A DNA stretch of 64,000 nucleotides from Calamus simplicifolius (Eukaryota; Streptophyta; Magnoliopsida; Arecales; Arecaceae): positions 1 to 64,000 of the forward strand of contig UESW01003834.1 of the NCBI GenBank assembly GCA_900491605.1, read 5' to 3'. The stretch's first letter is position 1; every line of letters begins with the position of its first letter. The notes below the pieces were generated by a model. The model was not told the origin of the DNA, did no database searches, and was given only the letters and a program-made list of their open reading frames with translations. The position numbers were made by a program, and so were the translations under genes. Of the stretch, positions 43,021-54,475 are shown piece after piece.

Positions 43021-43774
43021 GTCAACTAAGGGACATGATTATTACCAATGTATCAAGAAACCTAATGGGTCACATGCATTAAGGAGATTTTGGATGAAGT
43101 TAAAATAAAATTAAGTTGGACTTAATTCAGATTAGATGACCAATTAATTAGGATTGGGTTTGACTCAATCTTAATGAGAGAACATGAAATTGATGAATAG
43201 GATTTATTATAAAGGAAATAATTTTATATTCAAGGGAGAGACCTTTTGTACATGTGATGTACATATGAAATCCATTAATTGGATACCCAATTAGGCTTAA
43301 TCCATATGATGGATGGCTTAGATTAATTAGGATTTGATTAGATTAATAATTTGGTATTTAATTGGGTCCATATGATGGCATGATATGATTCATGATAACC
43401 CTATTGAATCGAGGGTTGAGATCGTGCCACGTGAAAATGGATCCATGCTCATATGATAGACATGACCCATCTCCATGTCATGAAGGAAGGAACATTCATA
43501 ATGTTGGCATCATTGAATAAAAGGAGTGACCTTTTCTTCATGAATAAAAGGAGTAACCTCCTCTTCATGAATAAAAGGAGAGAGATGCCCCATTAGAAAG
43601 ATACGCCTAACTCCTCCTTTTTCTCTTTCTTGGATGCCTAACAACTACTTTCTCTCTAAAGCATCTTTTCTCTTTCTAGAATGTCCTTCTCTCTTTCTCT
43701 TGAATGGATGGAAGTCTCTCTCTCACATCCCTCTTTCTTGGATGGTTGAAGGAAGGCTTTCTCTCTCTTCTTGG
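43021..43774. other. Unassigned AT-rich stretch
   Basis: Contains short repeats of GAATAAAAGGAGTGACC / GAATAAAAGGAGTAACC (43515-43580) and a pyrimidine-rich CTCTCTTTCT stretch (43620-43770), like a retrotransposon LTR or leader. No coding signal and no terminal repeats found. Confidence 0.4.
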
Positions 43775-43977
43775 TTGATCAAGATTTGATCTTGATCAAG
43801 AAATCTTTCCTTTCTTTATTGATCAAGATTTAATCTTGATCAAACAATTATTTTCTTTGATAGATCAAGATTTGATCTTTATCAAGAAATCTTTTTCTCT
43901 CTTGATTGATCAAGATTTGATCTTGATCAAGAAATTATTTTCAAATCTTGATCAAGAAATTATTTTTTCTCTTGATT
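43775..43977. repeat. 44-base hairpin tandem array
   Basis: About four and a half units of roughly 44 bases. The best units contain 11-base arms TTGATCAAGAT and its complement ATCTTGATCAA separated by 3 bases, followed by AAATCTTTC-type spacers. Each unit can fold into a hairpin. Confidence 0.88.
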
Positions 43978-44944
43978 TGGAAATCAATTGAAGAAGAAAA
44001 GAGCCGCTAGCACCCCTCGCTAGAAGGTCATCATTCAATCCTAAGGACATCATCCAAAGATCTCTGTGTGGATCACTGTTAGAGGCCAGACGCATGGATG
44101 GCTAGTGGTAAATCGTTTACCGGCTTCATCAGTCTTCATCCCCAATAAAGAACACATGTATGATCTATTATTTAATCATGTGTAATTTCTTGTTAACTGA
44201 ATTTTTTTTCTAAAGATCTTGGGCTTTGAGAATTAAATTCATATTTATTTTATCTTCACTGCTTGATATATGAATTTGATTCATATAAAATATACAAAAT
44301 TCCTTACACATAGACCCATTTGAAATGAAAGAAAGACTTGCATTTTGGAGGAAACTATGAATATAATGTATGTATCTGTAGATTTTTATCAATTGTGTAT
44401 GTGATCTTATATATAAACTGCTTGAGGATGATACAGGAAAAATTATATCTGAGCAAGATGATATAAAATGTTGAAATGATATTCGAGGAAATGTATATAT
44501 ATATTTGAGCAAGTATAATTTTTTTTAGGACGTAAATTATTTATGCTGCTTGTGATAATTTGGTGAAGTTTACAAGGTCTTTAGGAGTACTACATAAAGG
44601 CTAGCAAAACTTTATCCGATTACCATTGGTATGCACTTTATCGGTGAACCAAATAGAGGGTGCTGACACACTGAGTTCAAGATCACCATGCATGAAGCAA
44701 ATTATTGAGCATGAAAAAGAAATAAAATATCTTGATTTAACATATTTTTTAAACAAAATGAGTGTAGGCCACACAATTTAGTCTAATGAATCTAGAATCT
44801 CAATGTCTTAAAAAATATTTAATGGTTTCTTGCACCAGGCTTAATTCATTCTCATGCTAAACAAGATGGTTAGGGAAAGTGTCACATGAAGGTAATCACT
44901 GATAATTTCACCCAGCAATGAAATTTACTGTATTAGTACTTTCT
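43978..44944. other. Unassigned AT-rich stretch
   Basis: After a small GC-richer part (CCGCTAGCACCCCTCGCTAG, 44008-44027) it is AT-rich, with short ORFs only. No motif recognised. Confidence 0.45.
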
Positions 44945-45860
44945 CAAGTTATGGGACAAACAAGCAAATAGGATTATGAAACCCCAGTTATAAAATTATG
45001 ATATCCTAGTTAAAAACCTATGACACCAATTTAGAAAACGTTAAGACAAAGGTTCCATCCCCTAATACCTGAAATACCTGCCATACGTGGCTTGGATTAT
45101 GACCCCCTATATGTCAACATGCCATGAATGCTAGAAGATTACTAATATAGGCCGAAAAAAAATTACGACACCCAGTTTTAAAATTACGATGCCCTAGTTA
45201 AAAACCTATAAAACCCATTCAAAAAATGTTAAGGAAAAGATCCAGACACTCTAGAAAAATTTTTGATATAAGCTAAAAAAATTACGACACCCTAGTTGTA
45301 AATTATGACTCCCTAGTTAGAAACCTATGACACCCATTCAAAAAATGTTAAGGAAAAGGATCCAGACATCCCATAAAGATTTTTGATATAAGCCAAAAAA
45401 AATTACGACACCCAAGTTGTAAAATTACGATACCCTAGTTAGAAACTTATGACGCCTATTCAGAAAATGTTAAGCCAAAGGATCCAAACACCCAAGGAAG
45501 ATTTCTGATATAGGCCAAGAAAAATTATGGCACCCCAATTATAAAATTACGACACCAATTCAGAAAAATGTTAAGGTTTATGTTTCAACTCCTAAAACCT
45601 AGAATACCTGTTATACATGGCTTGGTTTATGACTTTCAGAGTGTCATAACATGCCACGGATGCTAGAAAATTATTGATACAGACCAAAATAGGATTATAA
45701 CACCCTAGTTCAAAAAGTATGACACCCTAGTTAAAGATTATGACATTCATGCAGAAAACATGAAACTAAAGGTATTGACCCCTCCTAGCAGAAATATCCA
45801 TCACTTGTAGGCTAAGTTATGACTCCTAGAATATCATAACATGCCCGGATGCTAAATGAG
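44945..45860. repeat. ~120-base minisatellite
   Basis: Repeated blocks AAATTACGACACCC, CCCTAGTTAAAAACCTATGA and CATTCAAAAAATGTTAAGG recur at about 45013, 45206, 45323, 45445, 45550 and 45735. Spacing is mostly 105-122 bases, with two longer steps (about 190) where the unit carries an extra TGGCTTGGATTATGACC segment. Units are diverged, so the array is old. Confidence 0.83.
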
Positions 45861-46533
45861 TATTATATAATTTTTAATGCATTAACTTTTTTAACTACCA
45901 AAACAGTTGGTGTAATAAAGGAACTATAAAAATATACATAAACAATATTCTGTGAATAGTTTTTTACTTCCTGCTGGGGATGACATTTTTTCTGAAGTTA
46001 TTGAAGAAGTCTTCAGTAGCTTATTCAAACCTTAGACCAAAATTATTTTCTTATACCCAAAACTTAGAATACTTTTCAAAGCACTTTTTTAGAGCTAGAA
46101 AGAAGCTTATATCACCATTCGAAAACTGATTTCTTAGACCGAACTCTCACAGCACATTTCAGAGCGAGGGATAATCTTGCTCCAACCTTGGACTAATTCC
46201 TTATATTCGAAAGCTGGAGCTAAGAAGAATATTTTAGAATCAGAAAGAGTTCTTCATCATTAAAATCTAAGCAAGATGATGGGTAAAAGTAGGCTAAAGG
46301 GAAAGGACATTTTGGTTTGCACATAAATTTCAAAAAAAGACTGAAAGGATATTAATGCACGTCATACTCAAAATTTAAGATAGTATTCCTGCTATCTCAT
46401 CCTAACGCGTAAAGCCATGTAAGATCCACGTGGACCAATAAGGAGGGATGGTGCAGCCCACGTAGGATTTGCTACACTAGAGTCAGTGTACAAAGACTTT
46501 TTCAGCGGCTCGACACGCGTATGCTAAGTGGGG
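45861..46533. other. Unassigned stretch
   Basis: AT-rich, with no gene or repeat structure I can support. Confidence 0.5.
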
Positions 46534-46541
46534 GCTCTCGG
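46534..46541. repeat. Left target site duplication of the hAT MITE
   Basis: GCTCTCGG directly left of TAGGGATGGCAAT. It pairs with GCTCGCGG at 47092-47099, 7 of 8 identical. Confidence 0.72.
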
Positions 46542-47091
46542 TAGGGATGGCAATGGTCTGAAGATGGCCCGGGGCAGCCTCTATCGATCTCCATCCCTGT
46601 TAGGAAAAACCTTTCCATTTTCTGCCCTGTTAAGCCGTTATAGTTAACGGGGCAGGGACGGAGATACCCGATTGGATAAATAGGTACCCAATGGGTATCC
46701 ATTTTTCCATTTACATAAATAAAATAAAATTATTTTATTAAACTTATAATTTACTAAAAGCTTAAAAAAATATTAATGGGGAGAGATCGGTTTGCTAGAG
46801 TTCTGGCTTTGATGTTCAGGGTGGCTATATAAAAGAAAAGAAGAGGCAAGATTCAAATGTCATTTACTAAGATTTTTTAGTATATATATTTATTTATTTT
46901 AAAATTAATATATTATATTAAAGTTAATGGGGATGGGGATGGGGTGAAAGATACCGTCCTTGGTCATTTATTCGTTTAGCCATTAAATGGATAATTTTTG
47001 TACCCATTAAACTGTTTAGATCGGAGATTCTTCGACTCGTTAGAAAAGGTAACAGTCAGTAAATGGCCAACAGGAAAAATTGCCATCCCAA
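46542..47091. mobile_element. hAT-type MITE, 550 bases
   Basis: It begins TAGGGATGGCAAT and ends ATTGCCATCCCAA (terminal inverted repeats, 12 of 13 matching), flanked by an 8-base duplication as hAT elements make. The inside is non-coding, with GGGATGGGGATGGGG and TACCCAATGGGTATCC words typical of the abundant GGGATGGCAATGGG plant hAT MITE group. It has no transposase, so it would have depended on one elsewhere. Confidence 0.78.
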
Positions 47092-47099
47092 GCTCGCGG
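47092..47099. repeat. Right target site duplication of the hAT MITE
   Basis: GCTCGCGG directly right of ATTGCCATCCCAA. Confidence 0.72.
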
Positions 47100-47235
47100 T
47101 GCATGAAATGGACCTTCGAATGCCAAAGTTGTTTCCCGAATGGTCTCAGAAGAAGCATCACAGCCATAGGAGCCAAATATATCAAAGGATTTAAACTTTC
47201 TTGCGACATTTTGATCATATCCAATGCTTGATTTG
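47100..47235 (-). pseudogene. Possible membrane-protein fragment, uncertain
   Basis: The minus strand encodes MIKMSQESLNPLIYLAPMA followed by VMLLLRPFGKQ, which loosely recalls a transmembrane segment of plant nucleotide-sugar / triose-phosphate-type transporters (LLYMAPIAVVFLL). Only about 45 codons, ending at the MITE target site. It could be chance or a decayed gene piece; I would not rely on it. Confidence 0.2.
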
Positions 47236-47431
47236 CATCATTTGGTAAAATTGGAAGCCTTGAACAAAATAGAGGCTTTCAGATCAAAGCTGTCCTACCA
47301 TCACGTTTAGCTAAACTCATGCAACCATTGTATCATAGCGTTTGCATAGGCCGGGATTTGTATTTTCTCTTGTATTAATTGAACGTTGGGTTCCTAGAAG
47401 CCCTTATATGTTGAATTTGAGCACCAACAGT
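47236..47431. other. Flank of element H, unassigned
   Basis: No gene seen. The last five bases (ACAGT) are the left target duplication of element H. Confidence 0.5.
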
Positions 47432-48782
47432 TGGTGCAGGCATTAGGATCAGGCAGAGGATTCTTAATCCTCTGTGGATATCTGATTAGGTTTGTAGGGT
47501 TTGATTCAGTTAGAAACTAGGTTTATTTTATTTTATTTTAATTTGGGTCCAATTTTATTTTTGTTTGGGCATTTGAGTCCTATCTTTTGAGTTGGTACTC
47601 ATTATTAGGGTTTGGGTCATATTGAGTCAGCTCATTATGAGCTTGGGTCAATTTGAGTCCTGTCCATTCAGTTGATCTTATATGTGTCCAGTCCAGTTGG
47701 TATTGTATTAAGTTCATTCAGCTTACAAAAGGAGACACCAGTATTGAAGCAGAAGATAAAGCCATCATAGTCAAACAAGCTAAATTTAAGTTGGTGCCAC
47801 ACCTACATAAGAAGTCACATGCCAGCCACACACCTGCCATCCTTCAGCACAAGCATTCCACATGCCACCTAGCAGAGCAAGCAGGTCAACAAGATAAGCC
47901 TCAATCTCCCAAATCAGGCAACCCTTTTTGAAAGAATTCCAGCCCAAAGAAGCAGTAAAGGGATGCCCTTTATTGCCCATAACTTGCCTTTTTTGAAAGG
48001 GATTTGTATGGCATGAAGTTTTTTTTTTTTTCATAATCTAATCCATACTTTAGAAAGAAAGTGGGTGCCCCTTTTCTTTCCATATCTATATTTACTTGGG
48101 CCCTAAGTCTCTTGCTCTATAAAAGAGATCCTCTTGTATGAATTATGCATCTTTGAATTATTAATCAATCAATCCAGTTTTGAGTTATTGTGAGTTTTAT
48201 TATTTGGTTCTCTGATGCTCTTGATTCCCTTCTCCTGCATGTGCCAACATCCTAATCTCCAGAAGAAACCCTGGCCGCCGCCCTTGTTTTCCTCTAGTGG
48301 ACGCCCAAGAGCCTTTGGCTGCCCCTCCTCTACTTATTCCTTTCCTCTTTGCCTCTAATCTGACTTTTCTCTTTTGTTCTTTAACCCTTGGATGTGTTCT
48401 TGTAGGTCTCTCAGTAACTATGAATCCAGGATTCAAGGTGATCGCCATCCAGGTCAGCGGATACTTAGCTGCAGATCCACGGGCTCAGGGCTTGGTCATC
48501 CAGGGTGCATCCGCCAAGCAGAGCGACCCCTTCAGCATCTTGATCTCCTCATCCTGCCAGATACACCCTCTCTAATCTGCTAGTAGCTTTATTGGGGAGA
48601 GCAAGCCCTATCGGGGCTTCTTAGCCTCGGCGATCTTTCTTCTTTACTTTTCTGGAGAACTGTTTCACGTGGAGTTTCTGTGAATTTTTCTGAATCCCTC
48701 TTAGGCTATTACTTAGGAATATTAATCAACTATAATCATTAATCATATAAAATTTATTTTCAAGCGAATCGGTCCTGCATCA
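47432..48782 (+). repeat. 5' LTR of element H
   Basis: TGGTGCAGGCATTAGG to ...GAATCGGTCCTGCATCA, 1,351 bases. The ends form the inverted pair TGGTGCAGG / CCTGCATCA. A TATA-like GCTCTATAAAAGAGATCC lies at about 48114-48131. Confidence 0.93.
48115..48126 (+). promoter_or_regulatory. TATA box in element H 5' LTR
   Basis: CTCTATAAAAGAGA, conserved in the 3' LTR at about 55163 (CTCTATAAAAGAGACC). Likely start region of the element's transcript. Confidence 0.65.
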
Positions 48783-48785
48783 GTT

Positions 48786-48796
48786 TGGTATCAAAG
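48786..48796 (+). promoter_or_regulatory. Primer binding site of element H
   Basis: TGGTATCAAAG lies three bases after the LTR, resembling the site complementary to initiator tRNA-Met. Confidence 0.72.
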
Positions 48797-49703
48797 TATG
48801 ATTAGGTTTTGATTTTTAATTCATATTATTATCAGTATATCATCTATTAATTAAATTGTTTCTACCTGCATATATCAAAAAATTACAAAATTTATTTCTT
48901 TGGATTCATTATAATTTAAAATATTTTTTATTATTTTTTAAGAATTTAATTCAATATGTGAATTAATTGCATGCCTAAAAACATAAAAATTTCTAAGATT
49001 CTTTAATCAAATTATTTCTCCTGCACACATCAAAAAATTACAAAATTTATGTCTTTAAATTTTTTATAATTTAAAGTATTTTTTATTATTTTTTAAAATT
49101 TAATTTGATCTTAAAAAAATTTAAGATTTATTGCTATTTATAGATTTCTGGATTAGGGTTTATATTTTGCATGTCATTCATTTGCATTAAATTACCCTTA
49201 AGGGCTCTCATTGATGTCATATAAGGAAGGGATTGAGACCCCTTCCTTGGCCCAAAACAACCATCCATGCATTCCGATCCCAAGCCTCTAATCTAAAACT
49301 GAGTAGCAACTTAATTGACATTTATCCTAAAGGGCTAAGGACACCAATAGTCGGTCTAGTGTACTGGAGGAGACTAATACAAATTAATCTAGCGTATGCT
49401 CTGAAATTGATGTCTAGAAGGGAGATCAAATGTCAAACGACTTAAGTAGAGTATTGGGGTTATTCTAATTAGGCACCTGTAATTTGCGGAACGAGCCTTT
49501 CCCCTCCCACCTGTCCCAACTGGCCAATTGAAGAGTTACTGTTAGACTGGCTTGCATTAAACCAAATCTTTTACTCTGAATGACTAGGTCTAGCATACCG
49601 TAGTCTGAGTCAGTCTGAGTCTTATGTATTTGATTGTGTTTGCATGTGCACTAGATCAGGAGCATCTTTTCGCCCGTCACCACCTCCATTATAGGCTGAA
49701 CCC
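48797..49703 (+). other. Leader of element H
   Basis: Untranslated region between primer site and gag: AT-rich first (to about 49190), then a mixed stretch with short ORFs (49233-49445) without motif. A leader of roughly 900 bases is plausible for a plant gypsy element. Confidence 0.6.
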
Positions 49704-50890
49704 ATGGCTAATCAAAATATTGAGGATCACTTAAGGATCATCACTGAACAACTAGCCCGAATGAACCAAGACATCAAGCAATCTGAGGCTAGATTAGGAT
49801 CTAGGTTTGATCAAGTCAAAACTAGGTTAGGCATCCTAGAAGAAGCCAGTAAGGCCCATACTGAGTCTGATCATGAGACCCCACCTCATCCTAGGAGAGC
49901 CCAACAGCCTGACCTCTATATAAGGCCAAACCCTAGGGGACCTCCACATCATGATCCTCACTTTGGGGATGGGCCTATGAGACCACCTCGACCTGATCCA
50001 GTCCTAGATGTCCTCCCTAGGAGACCCAATCATAGGCAGTAGACCAAGAAGAAAGAGCCCTTAGAAGTATTGGACTTGAAGCACCTACTTTCGATGGCTC
50101 TATGGACCATAAAGACTACCTAGATTGGGAGGAAGAGATGGAGCAGTACTTTGACTGTTACAACATGTCCGAGGAGCATAAGTTTAGATTTGCCAAGCTC
50201 AAGTTAGTACGACAGGCTAGGTTATACTGGCCACTATAGAGCGAAGGCAAGTACTAGAGGGTAGGGACCCCATAGTCACCTAGCGTGCCATGAAGGCTAG
50301 ACTTCGGTCCAATTATGTCCCCACATCGTATGACCAGAGCCTATTGAACCAATGGCAAGGATTAATTCAGGATAGCAAAACTGTGAATGAATACATTGCT
50401 ACATTCCAAGAGTATACCATGAGGTGTAATATCGTTCAGTCGGAAGTCATCCTATCCAAGTTTAGGTATGGCCTAAGAGCAGATATTCAAAGAGAACTCT
50501 ACCTGAGAAGGATACACTATTTAGATGAAGCTTACCAAGTTGCTAGGGTTTATGAATGTTTTTAGAGAGGCCATCCTATCGTAGATCAGAGGCTACCAAG
50601 AGCCCTAGCCCATATCCAGGATCTAGCCAGGCCTATCTTAGTCGTCCCAGATCTACCCAGTACTCAGACCCCCGCTAGACTTACCTAAGTCGACCTAACA
50701 CTAACCGACCCAGTACAAGCCGAACTGAGTTGTGTCGACTCCAAAATAGTACACCTATACCCCAGAGAGAGGATAAGGAAAATCTGTAGAGGTCTAGAGA
50801 AATCCCAACCCCCAGATCAAATGCTTTAGATGCAACAAACCCGGATATATAATCAGTCAATACCCAGTCAGATCCCTTCATATAGATGAG
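49704..50890 (+). pseudogene. Element H gag, frameshifted
   Basis: Starts MANQNIEDHLRIITEQLARM at 49704, a heptad-like coiled coil, followed by a proline-rich part. After a stop at 50040 other frames give FDGSMDHKDYLDWEEEMEQY (about 50090-50150) and 50290-50565 (MKARLRSNYVPTSYDQSLLN, WQGLIQDSKTVNEYIATFQE, FRYGLRADIQRELYLR), the gypsy capsid domain. At about 50820 IKCFRCNKPGY is a zinc knuckle whose His and last Cys are changed to Tyr. Stops at 50220-50280 and 50563. Confidence 0.87.
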
Positions 50891-51540
50891 TTACTTGAGA
50901 CTGAATCTGAGCCCCTAGTTGAGCCTGAGGGAGAGGTCTATGAGGCTGATACCCATTTGATAGATGAGTACGATGGAGAGGAGGAAACATTTGATTCTAA
51001 AGATCTACTAGGAGTGGTTAGATGTATCTTGATCCAGACTCAAACTAAGGATCAGAAAGATTGGCGTAGGGCTAACATCCTACAGACTTTTGTTAAGATA
51101 GGGGATAAGGTGCTTAAGATAATAGTCAATAGCCGTTTCTGCCAATACAGTTAAATCACTAGGATTGACCATAGTTCCTCATCCTAGTCCCTATAAGGTC
51201 TCATGGTTAGATTTCACCTCTATCCCAATCAAGTCTAGATGCCAAATACTAATTAAATTGCAAAATTATGAAGAAAAGATCGAGTGTGATGTAATTCCTA
51301 TGGGTGTTAGTAGTATTATTTTAGGTTGACCTTGGCTTTACGATCATGATGCCACCTTGTTTGGTCGATCCAACATCTGCTCTTTTAAACACAATGGAAA
51401 CAAGTATGTAATACATCCAGTTCACCTAGGGACCCAATCAAGAAAGGATCTCGTAGCCTTAAGGATAGCAAGCCAAGAGTTAATCTGATTAAAGCAAAGG
51501 AATTAGAAAAGGACATGAGGGTAACTCTGTTTGGATTTTG
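50891..51540 (+). pseudogene. Element H protease, active site lost
   Basis: An acidic linker (EPEGEVYEADTHLIDEYDGE) and LQTFVKIGDKVLKIIVNSRF precede the fold. The expected IIVDSGS/N active site reads IIVNSRF near 51118-51140: the catalytic Asp is Asn and the Gly is Arg. Further on, in another frame, VKSLGLTIVPHPSPYKVSWL, CDVIPMGVSSIILG-stop-PWLYDHDA and GNKYVIHPVHLG complete the domain. It cannot be active. Confidence 0.85.
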
Positions 51541-51589
51541 ACCACTAAATAGATCCATAAATCAGTCCAAAAGGAACAACCCCCAAAAG

Positions 51590-52420
51590 TAATTGACACC
51601 CTAGAGGAATTTGAGGATGTCTTCCCTAAAGAGTTGCTTTATCAATTACCACCCTTGAGAAACATCCAACACGCCATTGACCTATCCCAGGATCTACCCT
51701 CCCAAACCTTTCCCATTATAGGATGAACCCCACTGAGCATTGAGAACTATAGAAACAAGTAGAAGAATTACTTAAAAAAAGATTCATTAGGAAAGCTTAA
51801 GCCCTTGTGCAGTTCCTGCACTCTTAACTCCTAAGAAGGATGGTACATGGAGAATGTGCATGGATAGGGCCATCAACAAAATTACTATCAAATATAGGTT
51901 CCCTATCCCTAGATTAGATGACATGTTAGACATGATGGCGGGTGCCACCATCTTTTCTAAGATAGACCTTAAGAGTGGTTACCATCAGGTTAGAATTAGA
52001 CCAGGGGATGAGTGGAAGACTGCATTTAAGACTAGAGATGGTCTGTTTGAGTGGATCGTGATGCATTTTGGATTTTCAAACACACCTAGTACATTCTTGA
52101 GAATCATGACTCAGGTCCTAAAAGAGTACATGGAAAAATTCTTAGTGGTCTATTTTGACGATATATTAATTTATAGCAAGATCAAAGTGGACCATCTTAA
52201 CCATCTCAGATTAATCTGTCGGACCTTTAAAGAGAATAGCCTTTATACAAACCTTAAAAAGTGTAATTTCATGACGCATAGGGTTATCTTTTTAGGTTTT
52301 GTAGTAACCCCAGAAGGTATCTCAGCGGATCCTGAAAAGGTGAGGACGATTGTAGAGTGGCCAGTACCCATGATGTACACGATGTCCGCAGCTTCCATGG
52401 CCTAGCAACCTTTTATAGGA
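51590..52420 (+). pseudogene. Element H reverse transcriptase
   Basis: An N-terminal part in broken frame (EEFEDVFPKELLYQLPPLRN, 51603-51665; LLTPKKDGTWRMC, 51820-51855), then an open 183-aa piece at 51854-52405 with RFPIPRLDDMLDMMAGATIF, SKIDLKSGYHQVRIRPGDEW, TAFKTRDGLFEWIVMHFGFS and the catalytic box VVYFDDILIYSK at about 52147-52182. The YFDD box and the fingers/palm blocks are intact; the frame breaks near 52360 (linker to RNase H). Confidence 0.9.
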
Positions 52421-52935
52421 GATTCATTAGGGGATTTAGCACCATCGTCGCATCCATCACTGATTGTATTAGGAAGGATAATTTTGAGTGGACCAAGTCA
52501 GCTAATAAGGCCTTCCTAGAGCTTAAGGATAGGATGACTCATGCACCCGTACTTAGACTTCCAGACTTTTCTAAGGTGTTTGAGGTTGCATGCGACGCAT
52601 CGAGAGTAGGCATAAGTGGAGTGTTAAGCCAAGAAAATCATCCCATAGATTTCTTTAGTGAAAAACTAAATGAGTCTAAACTTAAATATTCCACCTATGG
52701 TAACGAATTCTATGCGGTAGTACAGGCCCTTAAGTATTGGAGACATTACTTGCAGCCGTAGGAGTTTGTTTTATTTTTTGATCATGAGGCACTCCAATTT
52801 TTGAACTTCAAAAGAAGCTCAATTCAAGGCACGGAAAATGGGTTGAATACATTCAGGCATACACTTTTATCCTGAAACACCATGCCGGGATAGAAAATAA
52901 GGTAGCAGACGCCCTAAGCCGTAAGTCTTTATTGT
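52357..52935 (+). pseudogene. Element H RNase H
   Basis: 52357-52761 has FHGLATFYRRFIRGFSTIVA, APVLRLPDFSKVFEVACDAS (catalytic Asp) and STYGNEFYAVVQALKYWRHY (catalytic Glu region). Stop at 52759. After that, ALQFLNFKRSSIQG and, in another frame, RWVEYIQAYTFILKHHAGIENKVADA-like text (52840-52920) ends the domain; the usual Asp is present in ADALSRKS. Confidence 0.88.
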
Positions 52936-54217
52936 TGAGTACTATTAGCACCGAAGTTATAGGGTTCAATCGGATAAAAGATGAGTATGAGACTTGCCCT
53001 GACTTTGGTGAAATTCATAAGACCCTTTGGCTAGGATCATCTAGTACCAGTGGAGATTATACCATCCAGGATGGTTACCTTTTTAGGGGCAATAGACTTT
53101 GTATCCCTAGAACGTCACTTAGAGAGTTTCTAGTCTGGAAAATGCACGCTAGGGGATTAGCTGATCATTTTGGAAGAGATAAGACTATCCTAGCAATAGA
53201 GGACCAATTTTACTGGCTAGGATTAAAAAGGCTCGTTGCCCTGGTAGTAGCCCGATGTCAAACTTGTGCCTTTGCAAAATAGCAGAAGCAGAACACCGGT
53301 TTATATACTCCTTTGCCAGTGCTGATCGTCCTTGGAAAGACCTCAGTATGGACTTCATTCTAGGATTACCTAAGACCCAGAAGAAGCATGACTCCATCTT
53401 TGTAGTGGTCGATAGATTCTCTAAGATGGCACACTTCATCCCTTGTTCGCAAACCTTTGACGCATCTAGGGTAGCCGACTTTTCTTAGACAGTGTGGTCA
53501 AACTCCATGGCCTACCCAAGACCAGTATTTCTGATAGGGATGTTAGGTTCACTAGCTACTTTTGGAAAATGCTATGGCATATGTTAGGGATCAAACTTAA
53601 TTTTTCTACAACCTTTCACCTCAAACGGATGGACAAACTGAAGTGGTAAACCGTAGTCTAGAAAACCTTCTTAGGTTCCTTGTAGGTGAACACCTAGGGA
53701 CATGGGATCTATTGCTACCTCGTGCAGAGTTTGCCTACAACAGCTCAGTGAATAGGTCTACGGGCAAGAGTCCATTTGAGATAGTCCATGGGTACAAGCC
53801 TAATCGTCCACTTGATTTAATTCCTTTATCCCTCACACACGAGTCTCAATGTCCGCACAAGCATTTGCACAGCATATCAGAGACTTACATAAGGATATTA
53901 GCCATAAAATAAATCTAAGTAATGAAACTTATAAAAGACTGGCTAACTCCCGAAGAAGAGCCAAAGAGTTCGGTGTAGGGAATTATGTTATGGTTAGGCT
54001 TAGGCCTAAACGGTTCCTGCCAGGGATCATTAAGAAACTTCATGCTCGCAAAGCTGGCCCCTTTAAAGTAATAGAGAAGGTAGGACCCAATGCCTATGTG
54101 CTAGATCTGCCCTCGGATTGGGGCATTAGCTCAACCTTTAATATTGCAGACCTAGTAGAGTATAGGGAACTAGCAGCGATTCCTATGAGTACTTTGGACC
54201 TAACCCTCCTTTCATGA
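52932..54217 (+). pseudogene. Element H integrase with GPY/F C-terminus
   Basis: 53090-53282 holds the HHCC zinc domain (HARGLADHFGRDKT, ARCQTC). 53315-53488 holds the core start DRPWKDLSMDFILGLP and VVVDRFSKMAHFIPC (first Asp). Near 53520-53570 SDRDVRFTSYFWKMLW gives the second Asp. 53643-53860 holds VNRSLENLLRFLVGEH and LPRAEFAYNSSVNRSTGKSP. The expected catalytic Glu lies in GQTEVVNRS at about 53632-53650. 53849-54217 holds VGNYVMVRLRPKRFLPG, AGPFKVIEKVGPNAYVLDLP and FNIADLVEY, a GPY/F-type C-terminus. Stops at 53280 and 53487 and several frame changes. Confidence 0.9.
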
Positions 54218-54475
54218 GCGAACCTATCCAAGAGTGTCCACCACCAATTTTTTCTGAGTGAGGAGAGTGGATCAAGCTTATCCTTAATGAACAAACCATT
54301 ACAACCAGAACTGCGGTTACCAACGCTACTTGGTCTGATGGTAGGGTTGCCCCAAATCTAACATTCATAGATTACTCGAGAGACTTGCAATGCCTCAGTC
54401 CAAACCTTCTAGAGAGCTACCAGAGCCAGAGCGACCATACTCGATGGGGTCGAGTTCCTTCCATCCCGGAAGAAT
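54218..54475 (+). other. 3' untranslated region of element H
   Basis: Between integrase and the 3' LTR. The purines CCCGGAAGAAT just before the LTR may include the polypurine tract, but it is weak. Confidence 0.5.

Noticed and set aside
43775..43977. Possible CRISPR array
   Set aside because: Repeats are continuous tandem units with low-complexity spacers in plant repetitive DNA and there are no cas genes.
46998..47231. 77-aa plus-strand ORF across the MITE end
   Set aside because: It crosses the MITE terminus and its target duplication, so it cannot be a conserved gene.
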